From Clavibacter michiganensis (GTDB lineage Bacteria; Actinomycetota; Actinomycetes; Actinomycetales; Microbacteriaceae), in assembly GCF_016907085.1 (NCBI RefSeq), contig NZ_JAFBBJ010000001.1, positions 2,418,001 through 2,482,000 on the forward strand: DNA of 64,000 nucleotides, given 5' to 3'. Position 1 is the stretch's first letter. The number at the start of each line of letters is the position of its first letter. The notes beneath the pieces are model-generated. The model had not been told where the DNA came from. It made no database searches and saw nothing but the letters and a program-made list of their open reading frames with translations. Shown here piece by piece: positions 7,828-15,293 of this stretch. The translations under genes and the position numbers were made by a program.

Positions 7828-8949
7828 GTGCCCACCGAATCCGCCGCCTGGCTCGCCTCGTCCGCCGCCGACCTCACCGTCGGGCCCGCGCCGCTCACCG
7901 CTCCTCGGGAGGGCGAGGTCGCGATCCGCGTCCGCGCCGTCGCGATCAACCCGCTCGACACCATGAAGCAGCACATGGGCGACCTCATGTACCGCTGGCT
8001 GCCGCACCCCGCGGTGCTCGGCGAGGACGTCGCGGGTGTCGTCGAGGAGGTCGGCCCCGGGGTCACGCGCTTCGCCGTCGGCGACCGCGTCGTCGCGTAC
8101 GCGGTCGGCATGGAGAAGGGGCGGCGCCACGCGCCCGAGGGCGGGTTCCAGACGCGGGCGATCGTGCGCACCGACCTGGCCTCGCCGATCCCGGACGCGA
8201 TGCGCTTCGAGGACGCCGCCGTCCTCCCGCTCGGGATCTCCACCGCCGCATCGGCCCTGTTCGGCGCCGGCCAGCTCGGTCTCCGCATGCCCGACGCGAC
8301 CACGTCGCCGACGGGCGGGACGGTGGTGGTGTGGGGCGGATCCACGAGCGTCGGCCTGAACGCGATCCAGCTCGCGGTCGCCGCCGGGTACGACGTCGTG
8401 ACCACCGCCTCGCCGCGCAACCACGAGCTCGTGACGGGCCTCGGCGCGAGCCGCGCGTTCGACTACCGGAGCCCGACGGCCGTGCGGGACATCGTGGCGC
8501 ACCTCTCGGCGAGCGGCAGGAAGGTGGCGGGCGTGCTCGCCATCGGCACCGGATCCGGCGCCCCGGCCGTCGACATCGCCGTCGCCACGGGCGCGACGCG
8601 GGTCAGCATGGCGAGCCCGCCGGTGTCGTTCGAGACCCTCCCGCGCGGCGGGCGCGTCGGCCTGCCGCTCGTGCGCCTCGGGATCCGCATGGGCACCGCG
8701 ACCCCGGCCCTGATGATCCGCGCGCGCGTCCGCGGCATCCGGGCGACCTTCATCTGGGGCAGCGCCCTCATGCACGACGAGGTCGGCCCGATGCTCTGGG
8801 AGCGCTTCCTGCCGGCCGCGCTCGCCGAGGGTCGCTACGTCGCGGCGCCGGCGGCCGAGGTCGTCGGATCCGGGCTCGCGGCGATCCAGCCCGCGATGGA
8901 CCGGCTGCGCCAGGGCGTCTCGGCGCGGAAGCTCGTGGTCACGCTGTAG
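7828..8949 (+). CDS. Quinone-oxidoreductase-like zinc-free alcohol dehydrogenase family protein
   Basis: 373 aa MDR-superfamily enzyme. The N-terminal GroES-like domain shows EVAIRVRAVAINPLDTMKQHMG and HPAVLGEDVAGVVEEVGPGVTRFAVGDRV; the Rossmann half has GGTVVVWGGSTSVGLNAIQLAVAAGYDVVTTAS. No structural zinc cysteine cluster is present, as in the quinone reductase and enoyl reductase branches. It likely reduces a quinone or electrophilic carbonyl with NADPH. GTG 7828 follows GGAG by five bases. The TetR gene divergent from it, with operators over its promoter, suggests induction by a small reactive compound (inference). Confidence 0.85.
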   Translation: MPTESAAWLASSAADLTVGPAPLTAPREGEVAIRVRAVAINPLDTMKQHMGDLMYRWLPHPAVLGEDVAGVVEEVGPGVTRFAVGDRVVAYAVGMEKGRRHAPEGGFQTRAIVRTDLASPIPDAMRFEDAAVLPLGISTAASALFGAGQLGLRMPDATTSPTGGTVVVWGGSTSVGLNAIQLAVAAGYDVVTTASPRNHELVTGLGASRAFDYRSPTAVRDIVAHLSASGRKVAGVLAIGTGSGAPAVDIAVATGATRVSMASPPVSFETLPRGGRVGLPLVRLGIRMGTATPALMIRARVRGIRATFIWGSALMHDEVGPMLWERFLPAALAEGRYVAAPAAEVVGSGLAAIQPAMDRLRQGVSARKLVVTL

Positions 8950-9083
8950 GCGGAGAGGCCCGGCGACCGGCCCGCGCGTCGCATGTGCGGTGATCCCGCG
9001 GGCGTCGGCCGCGACCGGCTAGCTTCCTCCACGTTGCGGAGCACCTGCGGCGTGAACCCCGTTCGCGGGAGTGAGGCATCGCC

Positions 9084-10340
9084 ATGCGGAGACCGCTGAC
9101 CCTGCTCGTCCTGACCGGCCTGCTCCTCATGGGGGCGGTCACGTCCGCCGTCCCGGCCGACTCGGCGCTGGCGGCGACGGCTCCGTACACGGTCGTGTCG
9201 TCCTCACCCGCGGGGAAAGCAGCCGTGCACGAGGTGACGGCGGTCCTCGTCGCCCCGGCCGGCACCACGCGGGACTTCACGCGGGCCGACGCCCTGACCA
9301 CGATCCAGGACGCGTCCGCGTACTGGGAGCACGAGTCGAACGGCTTCGTGAAGTTCGACGCCGCGTCGGTGACCGACTGGATCCAGCCGGCCGACCCGGG
9401 CGTCCGCTGCGACGACCCCACCGCGGTCGTCACGTTCGCACTGGCCCAGTCCGGCTGGAAGCCGGGCCCTGACAAGGACCTCGTCGCCTTCGTGCCCGGC
9501 GGGAAGCAGTGCGGGGACTTCTCCTCCGGTGACCAGGGGGACGACATCGACGCCGGGGGCACTGCTTACGTCACGGACATCACGCCGGCGGCACTCACGC
9601 ACGAGCTCGGGCACAACCTCTCGCTGCACCATGCGTCGGGCGTGCAGTGCTCCACCGGCTGGGACTTCGACGCCTCGAACGGGCTGCCCTCCTCCTGCAG
9701 CCGCGACGAGTACGGGAACACCACGGACCTGATGGGCTCCTCCTACTCCTACTACCCGGCGTCGGCGCCCTCGCTCGACCGGCTCGGCCTGATCTCGCGT
9801 CGCGCCGTCCCCACGTGCGGCGCCACGCGGCGCATCCCCATCCAGACCATGAGCGCGGGCTTCGACGCGTTGCGCATCATCTCGTGGACGGACCCGAAGC
9901 GCCCGTCGGTCCGGTACTACGTGCAGTACGCCGACGTGGTCGACCAGTCGGAGTACGACCCGCTGTGGATCTCCGGCTTCAAGGTCGAGCGACCGTCCGG
10001 CGTGCAGATCCTGCGGACCGATCCGACCGTGCCGGACTCGGGGACCATCCTCATCCGCCCCGGCGACTCGGGCGTCGGCGACGAGCTCGTGCAGCCCGGC
10101 GAGAAGGTGGCGCTCGCCGACGGCATGTCCGTCTCCGTCGCCGCGATGGACGAGACCGCGCACACCGCCACCATCGACGTCACGGTGCCCTGCGCCGCCC
10201 ATCAGGCCGAGGCGGCCTCCGCGGCGCCCTCCGCCTTCGGCGACATGGGTCCGATGACGGCAGATGGCGCGATGGAGATGGCGGCCGACGGCGGGATGGC
10301 GATGACCGCTGACGGGATGATGGAGATGCCCACGCGGTAG
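9084..10340 (+). CDS. Secreted metzincin metalloprotease with Met-rich tail
   Basis: 418 aa with a Sec signal peptide (MRRPLTLLVLTGLLLMGAV, cleavage near ALA at 28-30). HELGHNLSLHH at residues 173-183 is the HExxHxxxxxH zinc site of metzincins, with a Met-turn candidate DLMGSS (Met217). The usual Gly at motif position 8 is Ser here. The overall form resembles gametolysin/M11-like bacterial exoproteases. The last 35 residues form a methionine-rich acidic repeat (MTADGAMEMAADGGMAM and similar). The gene seems monocistronic, with a TAGCTT -10-like element about 60 bases upstream of the ATG. Probably acts outside the cell on proteins; the substrate is unknown. Confidence 0.82.
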   Translation: MRRPLTLLVLTGLLLMGAVTSAVPADSALAATAPYTVVSSSPAGKAAVHEVTAVLVAPAGTTRDFTRADALTTIQDASAYWEHESNGFVKFDAASVTDWIQPADPGVRCDDPTAVVTFALAQSGWKPGPDKDLVAFVPGGKQCGDFSSGDQGDDIDAGGTAYVTDITPAALTHELGHNLSLHHASGVQCSTGWDFDASNGLPSSCSRDEYGNTTDLMGSSYSYYPASAPSLDRLGLISRRAVPTCGATRRIPIQTMSAGFDALRIISWTDPKRPSVRYYVQYADVVDQSEYDPLWISGFKVERPSGVQILRTDPTVPDSGTILIRPGDSGVGDELVQPGEKVALADGMSVSVAAMDETAHTATIDVTVPCAAHQAEAASAAPSAFGDMGPMTADGAMEMAADGGMAMTADGMMEMPTR

Positions 10341-10370
10341 GTGGCGGGGTCCGTCCGTAGCATCGGATCC

Positions 10371-10529
10371 ATGCCCGCCGCCGCGCACGACCTCCTCACC
10401 GTCCCCGACCGGGCCGCCTGGCGCGCCTGGCTCGACGCGCACGAGGAGGCATCGGACGGAGTGTGGCTGGTGCTCGCGAAGAAGGGCACGACGGATCCGA
10501 CCCCTCCAGCGATCGCTCTCCGTCGCTAG
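10371..10529 (+). pseudogene. Truncated YdeI/OmpD-associated family gene (5' fragment)
   Basis: The first 45 codons (MPAAAHDLLTVPDRAAWRAW onward) match the intact gene at 12459-13043 with about 11 base differences in 134, then the frame diverges after GGATCCGACC and stops at 10527-10529. Even the upstream TAGCAT promoter hexamer is shared. The intact protein is 194 aa, so this 52-codon piece is a remnant. The divergence point lies directly beside the 3' end of the toxin/antitoxin-like pair. Confidence 0.8.
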
Positions 10530-11329
10530 CGACCACGACCCGTCGTGCCTCCGGGAGCGCGTGGGTGGGTGCGGGGCCTGTCCGAGGCGCGGGGTGCGGC
10601 GAGCGGAGGCTCGGCGAAGGCCAGGCGCAGCCGCTCGGAGACCGAAGGATCCACGCCCGCCAGGCGCGCGTACGTGGAGTCGCGCCGGATCAGGGCCGCA
10701 GCAGCCAGCGCACGACGGCGTTCGGTCGCGCTGATGTTCGCGCCCACATCGTCTCGTCGCGTCACGAGCGCTCCGAGGGTGGCGATGTCGACGAGGTGCC
10801 GCGTGCTGTCGTCACCCGTGATCTCGAGAGCTGCGGCTTTCGAGAGGATCGCGCCCTGCAGCGTCGGGCGGCGGATGGTCCCGACCTGGCCCTCGACGCC
10901 GAAGAGGAGATAGGCCGATCGGTCGAGCGCGCCCTGCGCCCCGGGAGCGGAGACCGTCGTCCCGCCACCGGCGCCGCGACGGCCATCGGCCCGTTCGCCG
11001 AGGAACCTCGGGATCAGCACGTCGATGAGCGCCTCCCCACGGACCCATCGATGCTGGTGTCCTTCGAAGCTCGTGCCGTCCGGCTCGAAGCCGATGTCGC
11101 GCAGCACCGTCGTGAACGTCATGAGCATCTGCGGATGCGCGCGGATGTCGAGGGCGGTGTCCGCGTCCACCGTCGGGCGGTTGGTCGGGGCGCCGCGTTC
11201 CCAGCACAGCGCCTGGATCATCTGACCGCCGACGAGTGCCCAGCCGGTGGGGATCCGCTCGTGGACCTCGAAGAGCGCATGCCATGCATCGGCTTGGGCG
11301 CGGCGGAGGGGCGGCGCCTCGACGATCAC
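10526..11329 (-). CDS. Nucleotidyltransferase, AbiEii-like toxin candidate
   Basis: 267 aa. WALVGGQMIQAL (GG at 34-35) followed by RPTVDADTALDI (Asp55, Asp57) is the GG...DxD nucleotidyltransferase signature as laid out in AbiEii/MenT-type toxins, and a later KAAALEITGDDSTRHLVDIATL resembles the second conserved block. Such proteins transfer NMP groups, for example to tRNA acceptor ends. Its ATG overlaps the stop of the upstream HTH gene by ATGA, so the two are translationally coupled. The C terminus is Pro/Arg-rich and ends in the base next to the truncated YdeI fragment. Function is inferred from motif and context. Confidence 0.68.
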   Translation of the reverse strand: MIVEAPPLRRAQADAWHALFEVHERIPTGWALVGGQMIQALCWERGAPTNRPTVDADTALDIRAHPQMLMTFTTVLRDIGFEPDGTSFEGHQHRWVRGEALIDVLIPRFLGERADGRRGAGGGTTVSAPGAQGALDRSAYLLFGVEGQVGTIRRPTLQGAILSKAAALEITGDDSTRHLVDIATLGALVTRRDDVGANISATERRRALAAAALIRRDSTYARLAGVDPSVSERLRLAFAEPPLAAPRASDRPRTHPRAPGGTTGRGR

Positions 11330-11979
11330 GCGACCTCCCCGAGGAGGCGCGCGACCGCCGCGCCTTCGCGGGGGCCCCGGTGCTGGGCCAGATCGGCGAT
11401 CAGCTCCCCGAGCGGCAGGGGGCGCTGGACGGGTCGCTCATGCACGTGCAGGAGGACGTTGGGCCGGTCGGCCGGGACGAGCAGGTACTCATGGACGATC
11501 GGATCGAGATCGTGCACGTGCACGTGCGCCTCGAGCTCCCCCGCGTCCGACATGCCCGAGCGGGGGTCGCTGATCCCGCCGGCGACGACTCGCGGATCCC
11601 CACGCAGGTCCTCCAGATCCTCGTCCGCCACGTGGAAGGACCGGGCCGCGGGCCGAGCGCTCCGCATCCACGCTGTCAGCACCTCCGCTGCGTTCGGGGC
11701 GTCTCGGAGCCTCGTGAGACGCACGATCACGCGGCCCGCCTCGCTGGCGGACAATCCGGCGCGCCATGCGTCATCCCCGGAGAGGCGCGCGAGCAGCGCG
11801 CGCACCGAGCGCGACGACAGCGGACGTCCGACCTCGTCATGTCGGGCTTCGGTCGAGTCGATGACCCACCTGCCCGCGATCTTGCGTGCACGCAGCACGC
11901 CTGCCGAGGCCGCCGCCTGGACCCTCCGGGCGGAGACGCCCTGGTCCTTCGCGTACTCGGCCGCACTGACCTCCGCCAT
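11326..11979 (-). CDS. Helix-turn-helix protein, antitoxin-like partner of the nucleotidyltransferase
   Basis: 217 aa from ATG 11979, chosen because GGGAGG lies 4-5 bases upstream; an in-frame ATG at 11991 is the alternative. The N terminus (AEVSAAEYAKDQGVSARRVQAAASAGVLRARKIAGRWVID) is a MerR/excisionase-like DNA-binding domain. The rest is of unknown fold. It precedes the toxin-like gene with a 4-base overlap, and a long inverted repeat lies over its promoter. This is the arrangement of AbiE-type systems, where the antitoxin represses its own operon at inverted repeats. Direct homology to AbiEi cannot be shown by eye. Confidence 0.6.
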   Translation of the reverse strand: MAEVSAAEYAKDQGVSARRVQAAASAGVLRARKIAGRWVIDSTEARHDEVGRPLSSRSVRALLARLSGDDAWRAGLSASEAGRVIVRLTRLRDAPNAAEVLTAWMRSARPAARSFHVADEDLEDLRGDPRVVAGGISDPRSGMSDAGELEAHVHVHDLDPIVHEYLLVPADRPNVLLHVHERPVQRPLPLGELIADLAQHRGPREGAAVARLLGEVA

Positions 11980-11996
11980 GTCGCCTCCCATGTGAG

Positions 11997-12030
11997 ACCA
12001 GAATCATACGTCGGCGCGAATGATTCTGGT
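11997..12030. promoter_or_regulatory. Operator of the toxin/antitoxin-like pair (11-bp-arm inverted repeat)
   Basis: ACCAGAATCAT (11997-12007) and ATGATTCTGGT (12020-12030) are perfect reverse complements separated by 12 bases. On the minus strand the left arm contains TATGAT (12008-12003), a strong -10 placed just upstream of the HTH gene start, so a bound protein would block the promoter. The arms are strikingly AT-rich for this chromosome. Confidence 0.8.
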
Positions 12031-12118
12031 ATGCGCTGAGAGGACGTCGTCGCGCTGGACGACCGGGCGTGACCCGCGCGGCTAGCGTGGGGAGCACCGA
12101 CACCCGAGGAGCACCCGC

Positions 12119-12418
12119 ATGAGCCGCATCACCGTCGACCAGCTCGCCGCCCTGGATTCGCCCGTCCTCATCGACGTGCGCGAGCCCGACGAGTACGCCG
12201 CGGGCCACGCGCCCGGCGCCGTCAACCTGCCCATGTCGCAGCTCGACGCGCGCGTCGACGAGGTGCCGACCGATGGTCCCGTGCACGTGATCTGCCAGTC
12301 CGGCGGCCGCAGCGCCCGGGCGACCGAGGCGCTCGCCGCCCGGGGCGTCGACGCGGTCGACGTCGAGGGCGGCACGAGCGCCTGGATCTCCGCCGGCCAC
12401 CCCGTCGACCGCGCCTGA
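12119..12418 (+). CDS. Rhodanese-like domain protein
   Basis: 99 aa single rhodanese domain: LIDVREPDEYAAGHAPGAVNLP and the active-site loop VICQSGGRSARATEAL with Cys at position 60. Single-domain rhodaneses move sulfane sulfur or act in stress responses; the partner is not evident. It has a good GAGGAG site 8 bases before the ATG and a TAGCGT -10-like element about 38 bases upstream. It lies between the toxin/antitoxin-like pair and the intact YdeI gene, with a 40-base gap to the latter. Confidence 0.88.
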   Translation: MSRITVDQLAALDSPVLIDVREPDEYAAGHAPGAVNLPMSQLDARVDEVPTDGPVHVICQSGGRSARATEALAARGVDAVDVEGGTSAWISAGHPVDRA

Positions 12419-12458
12419 GCGGAGCCGCGTCGTCGGCGGCGCTCCGTAGCATCGGGGC

Positions 12459-13043
12459 ATGCCCGCCGCCGCGCACGAGCTCTTGACCGTCCCCGACCGC
12501 GCCGCCTGGCGCGCCTGGCTCGACGCGCACGAGGAGACGAGCGACGGCGTGTGGCTGGTGCTCGCGAAGAAGGGCACCACGGATCCGACCTCGCTCACCT
12601 ACGCCGAGGCCCTCGACGAGGCGCTGTGCAGCGGGTGGATCGACGGGCAGACCGCGAGCATCGACGAGCGGGTCTTCCGGCGCCGCTTCACCCCGCGGCG
12701 GAAGGCGTCGCTGTGGTCGGAGCGCAACATCGGGCTCGTCGCGACGCTCACCGCGGAGGGCCGGATGCGGCCGGCCGGGATCCGCGAGGTCGAGCGCGCG
12801 CAGGCCGACGGCCGGTGGGAGCGCGCCTACGCGGGCCAGGCGTCGGCGGCCGAGCCGGAGGACCTGCTGGCCGCGCTCGCCGCGTCGCCCGCGGCCGCGG
12901 AGACCTTCGCGACGCTGTCCAAGGTCAACCGCTACGCCGTGATCCATCGGGTGACGACGGCGCCGAACGCGACCGTCCGCGCGAACCGGCTCGCGAAGCT
13001 CGTCGCGATGCTCGAGCGCGGGGAGGCGCCGCACCCGCAGTGA
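12459..13043 (+). CDS. YdeI/OmpD-associated family protein
   Basis: 194 aa, full family length. Recognisable blocks are SDGVWLVLAKKG, LTYAEALDEALCSGWIDGQ, RRFTPRRKASLWSERN and a C-terminal lysine-rich helical part (VRANRLAKLVAMLERG). The biochemical role of the family is not established; some members affect resistance to cationic compounds. TAGCAT ends six bases before the ATG without a Shine-Dalgarno site, suggesting a leaderless message. A 5' fragment of a second copy lies 2 kb upstream (10371). Confidence 0.85.
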   Translation: MPAAAHELLTVPDRAAWRAWLDAHEETSDGVWLVLAKKGTTDPTSLTYAEALDEALCSGWIDGQTASIDERVFRRRFTPRRKASLWSERNIGLVATLTAEGRMRPAGIREVERAQADGRWERAYAGQASAAEPEDLLAALAASPAAAETFATLSKVNRYAVIHRVTTAPNATVRANRLAKLVAMLERGEAPHPQ

Positions 13044-13056
13044 GCGGGGCGGCGGA

Positions 13057-13641
13057 TCAGGAGCGGGCGGCGAGCCGGTCGCGCGCCAGCACCGACATGA
13101 CGACCTCGTCGTGGAACGCGCCGTCGTGGAAGACCGTCTCGCGGAGCACGCCCTCCTCGACGAAGCCGACCTTCCGGTAGGTGGCGCGGGCCCGGGCGTT
13201 GAACGCGAACACGTGCAGCTGGATCCGGTTCAGCCCCATCTCGCGGAAGCCGTAGTCGACGAGGGTGCGGACGGCGTCGGTGCCGTAGCCGGAGCCCGTG
13301 TGCTCGGATCCGATCATCACGGTGAGCGTCGCCGCGCGGGTCAGGAGCTTGGCTCCGAAGAGAGTCACGTGGCCGACGAGTCGGCCGGAGATCCGGTCGG
13401 TGACGCAGAAGCCGACGTCGCCCGCCGGTTCGCTGCTGCTCCACTTCCGGAACAGCTCCGTCAGATCGCCCTCGGGCCGCGGGCGCACCGTGAGCTGCTG
13501 GAGCACCGCCCACTCCGGATCCCGCCACCAGCGCACGAGGTCGGGGAGGTCGGCGTCCTCGAGCGCCCGCAGCCGGATCCGCTCGCCCTGCAGGATCCCC
13601 GCGCCGTACCGCTGCGGGTCTCCCGCGTCCGTCCATGTCAT
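13057..13641 (-). CDS. GNAT-family N-acetyltransferase
   Basis: 194 aa. RIRLRALEDADLPDLVRWWRDPEWA at the N terminus, LVGHVTLFG, and MIGSEHTGSGYGTDAVRTLVDYGFREMGLNRIQLHVFAFNARARATYRKVGF with the acetyl-CoA-binding R/GxGxG/A region identify a RimJ/RimL-like GNAT. The substrate may be a ribosomal protein, an antibiotic or a polyamine. It is convergent with YdeI 13 bases away. CACCAT lies six bases before the ATG, a weak leaderless-type signal. Confidence 0.87.
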   Translation of the reverse strand: MTWTDAGDPQRYGAGILQGERIRLRALEDADLPDLVRWWRDPEWAVLQQLTVRPRPEGDLTELFRKWSSSEPAGDVGFCVTDRISGRLVGHVTLFGAKLLTRAATLTVMIGSEHTGSGYGTDAVRTLVDYGFREMGLNRIQLHVFAFNARARATYRKVGFVEEGVLRETVFHDGAFHDEVVMSVLARDRLAARS

Positions 13642-13674
13642 GCGGCCATGGTGCCAGGGCCGGTCGCGCCGCCG

Positions 13675-13989
13675 TCAGTGCCCGAGCTCGATGAGCAGCA
13701 CGCCGCCGATGATGAGGGCGATGCCCGCGAGCATCGTGCGCGTCAGCGGGTCCCGGAAGAGCACGCGGCCGAGGATCGCCGTGAGGGCCACACCGGTGGC
13801 AGCCCAGATCCCGTAGGCGACGCCGATGGGGAGGCCGAGCGAGAGCGCGCCGGCGAGCATCGAGAACGCGGTCACGTAGCCGACCGCGACCACCGCGTAC
13901 CAGCGCTTCCGGCCGTCGGTCGCGAGCTTGAGGGAGATGGTCGCGGCGACCTCGGTGACGATGGCGATCGCGAGCAGCAGCCAGGCCAT
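13675..13989 (-). CDS. SMR-family efflux subunit (second of a pair)
   Basis: 104 aa with four hydrophobic helices. AIVTEVAATISLKLATDG carries the membrane-embedded Glu of small multidrug resistance proteins, and PIGVAYGIWAATGVALTAILGRVLFRDPLT is the family core. Its start overlaps the stop of the preceding SMR gene by one base (TGATG). Paired SMR genes typically form heterodimeric drug/proton antiporters (EbrAB, YkkCD type). Confidence 0.9.
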   Translation of the reverse strand: MAWLLLAIAIVTEVAATISLKLATDGRKRWYAVVAVGYVTAFSMLAGALSLGLPIGVAYGIWAATGVALTAILGRVLFRDPLTRTMLAGIALIIGGVLLIELGH

Positions 13990-14396
13990 CAGCGGGCCTC
14001 GCCGGTCGGGGTCACGTGGGCGGGCGCGGCTGCCTCGGCGGCGGTCGCGCTGGCGGCGGCGGCCGCGCGGGTCGCGTGCGCGCGCTGCGAGCCGAGCTCG
14101 ACGAGCAGGACGCCCCCGACGATGAGCACGAGGCCGAGGATCATGAGGCCGGTCAGCGGCTGCCCGAACAGCACCGTCGCGCCGATCGCGGTGAGCGCGA
14201 CGCCGGACGCGCCCCAGATCCCGTAGGCGACGCCCACGGCCATGCCCGCCTTGAGCACGCGGGTGAGGAACCAGAACGCGGTGAGGTAGCCGGCGACGAC
14301 GAGCGCGTACCAGCCGGGCACCTCGACGGCGGCCTGCAGGGCGAGCGAGGCGACCACCTCGGAGACGATGGCGGCGCCGAGGAGGAGCCACCTCAC
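13989..14396 (-). CDS. SMR-family efflux subunit (first of a pair)
   Basis: 135 aa: an SMR core (AAIVSEVVASLALQAA, GVAYGIWGASGVALTAIGATVLFGQPLTG, four helices) plus an unusual 30-residue Ala-rich cytoplasmic tail ending HVTPTGEAR. The start is GTG at 14396. It is immediately upstream of and coupled to the second SMR gene. The asymmetric lengths fit the rule that the two halves of heterodimeric SMR pumps insert in opposite orientations. Confidence 0.87.
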   Translation of the reverse strand: MRWLLLGAAIVSEVVASLALQAAVEVPGWYALVVAGYLTAFWFLTRVLKAGMAVGVAYGIWGASGVALTAIGATVLFGQPLTGLMILGLVLIVGGVLLVELGSQRAHATRAAAAASATAAEAAAPAHVTPTGEAR

Positions 14397-14549
14397 GAGG
14401 CGGCCCTGCGGGAGCGGATGCGGGAGCGGGAGGTCATGGGGAGACCGTATCGCTGGATTCGGCCGGGTGGCCTAATCGAGGGCTCCGCGCAGGTCGCTCC
14501 GAGCTGATGCGCAGGGGAGCGCCCGGCGGCCGGCGGCTGGCGGCCGGCG

Positions 14550-15209
14550 TCAGGCGCCCGGCAGCGTGAGCGTCAGGATCCCGTCGCGGACCTCTACCGT
14601 CGTGCCGCGGTGGTCGCGCACGCGGGGGAGGCCGACGGTCGTGTCGCTCGCGTGGTCGCCGACGACGACCACGCGCATGCCCGCGGCGAGGCCCGCGCGG
14701 ATCCCCGCCTCGGCGTCCTCGTAGACGATCGCGTCCGCGGGGTCGACACCCAGGCGCTCCGCTGCGAGCAGGTAGCCGTCGGGATGCGGCTTGCCGTTGG
14801 CCACGTCCTCGGCGGTGACGAGCAGGTCGGGCACGCGGACGCCGGCGCCGGTGAGGCGGGCGCGCGCGAGCTCGCGGCCGGCGCTCGTGACGAGGGCGTG
14901 GGATCCGGCCGGCAGCCCGGCCACGAGCTCGCGGGCGCCGGGGATCTCGACGGTCGCCGGGCTCCCGTCGAGCTCGAGGCGGTCGAGCTCGGCGAGGAGG
15001 GCGGGCACGTCGCTGCCGGCGGGCGCGAACCGGGCGATGCTGTCGGCGGCGCGCACGCCGTGGATCCGCCGCAGGAGGTCGGCCGGGTCGTGGCCGAAGC
15101 GCACGGCGAGCATCGTCCAGATCTCCTCGACGAGCGCGGTCGAGTCGACGAGCGTCCCGTCCATGTCGAGGAGGAGCGCGCGGGCGGTGAGCGTGACGGG
15201 GGAGGACAT
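14550..15209 (-). CDS. HAD-superfamily phosphatase
   Basis: 219 aa. Motif I is LLLDMDGTLVDS (Asp nucleophile 15), motif II is LVTSAGR, a Lys lies in NGKPHPDGY, and motif III is VYEDAEAGIRAG. This is the subfamily with an alpha-helical cap that includes 2-deoxyglucose-6-phosphate and sugar-phosphate phosphatases. The substrate is not determinable. It is divergent from a glycosyltransferase gene 84 bases away. GAGACT six bases before the ATG is a possible leaderless -10. Confidence 0.88.
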   Translation of the reverse strand: MSSPVTLTARALLLDMDGTLVDSTALVEEIWTMLAVRFGHDPADLLRRIHGVRAADSIARFAPAGSDVPALLAELDRLELDGSPATVEIPGARELVAGLPAGSHALVTSAGRELARARLTGAGVRVPDLLVTAEDVANGKPHPDGYLLAAERLGVDPADAIVYEDAEAGIRAGLAAGMRVVVVGDHASDTTVGLPRVRDHRGTTVEVRDGILTLTLPGA

Positions 15210-15293
15210 GCGTCCAGTCTCCCGGACGCGCGGACGGCGAGCCGATGTGGAGAGGGTGCTCCCGTGTCCGCGAGCACGGGCGATCGTGGTGCC

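Noticed and set aside
14511..14549. GC-rich direct and inverted GGCGGCCGGC repeats after the HAD gene as a terminator
   Set aside because: Several overlapping weak pairings are possible but no single good stem emerges.
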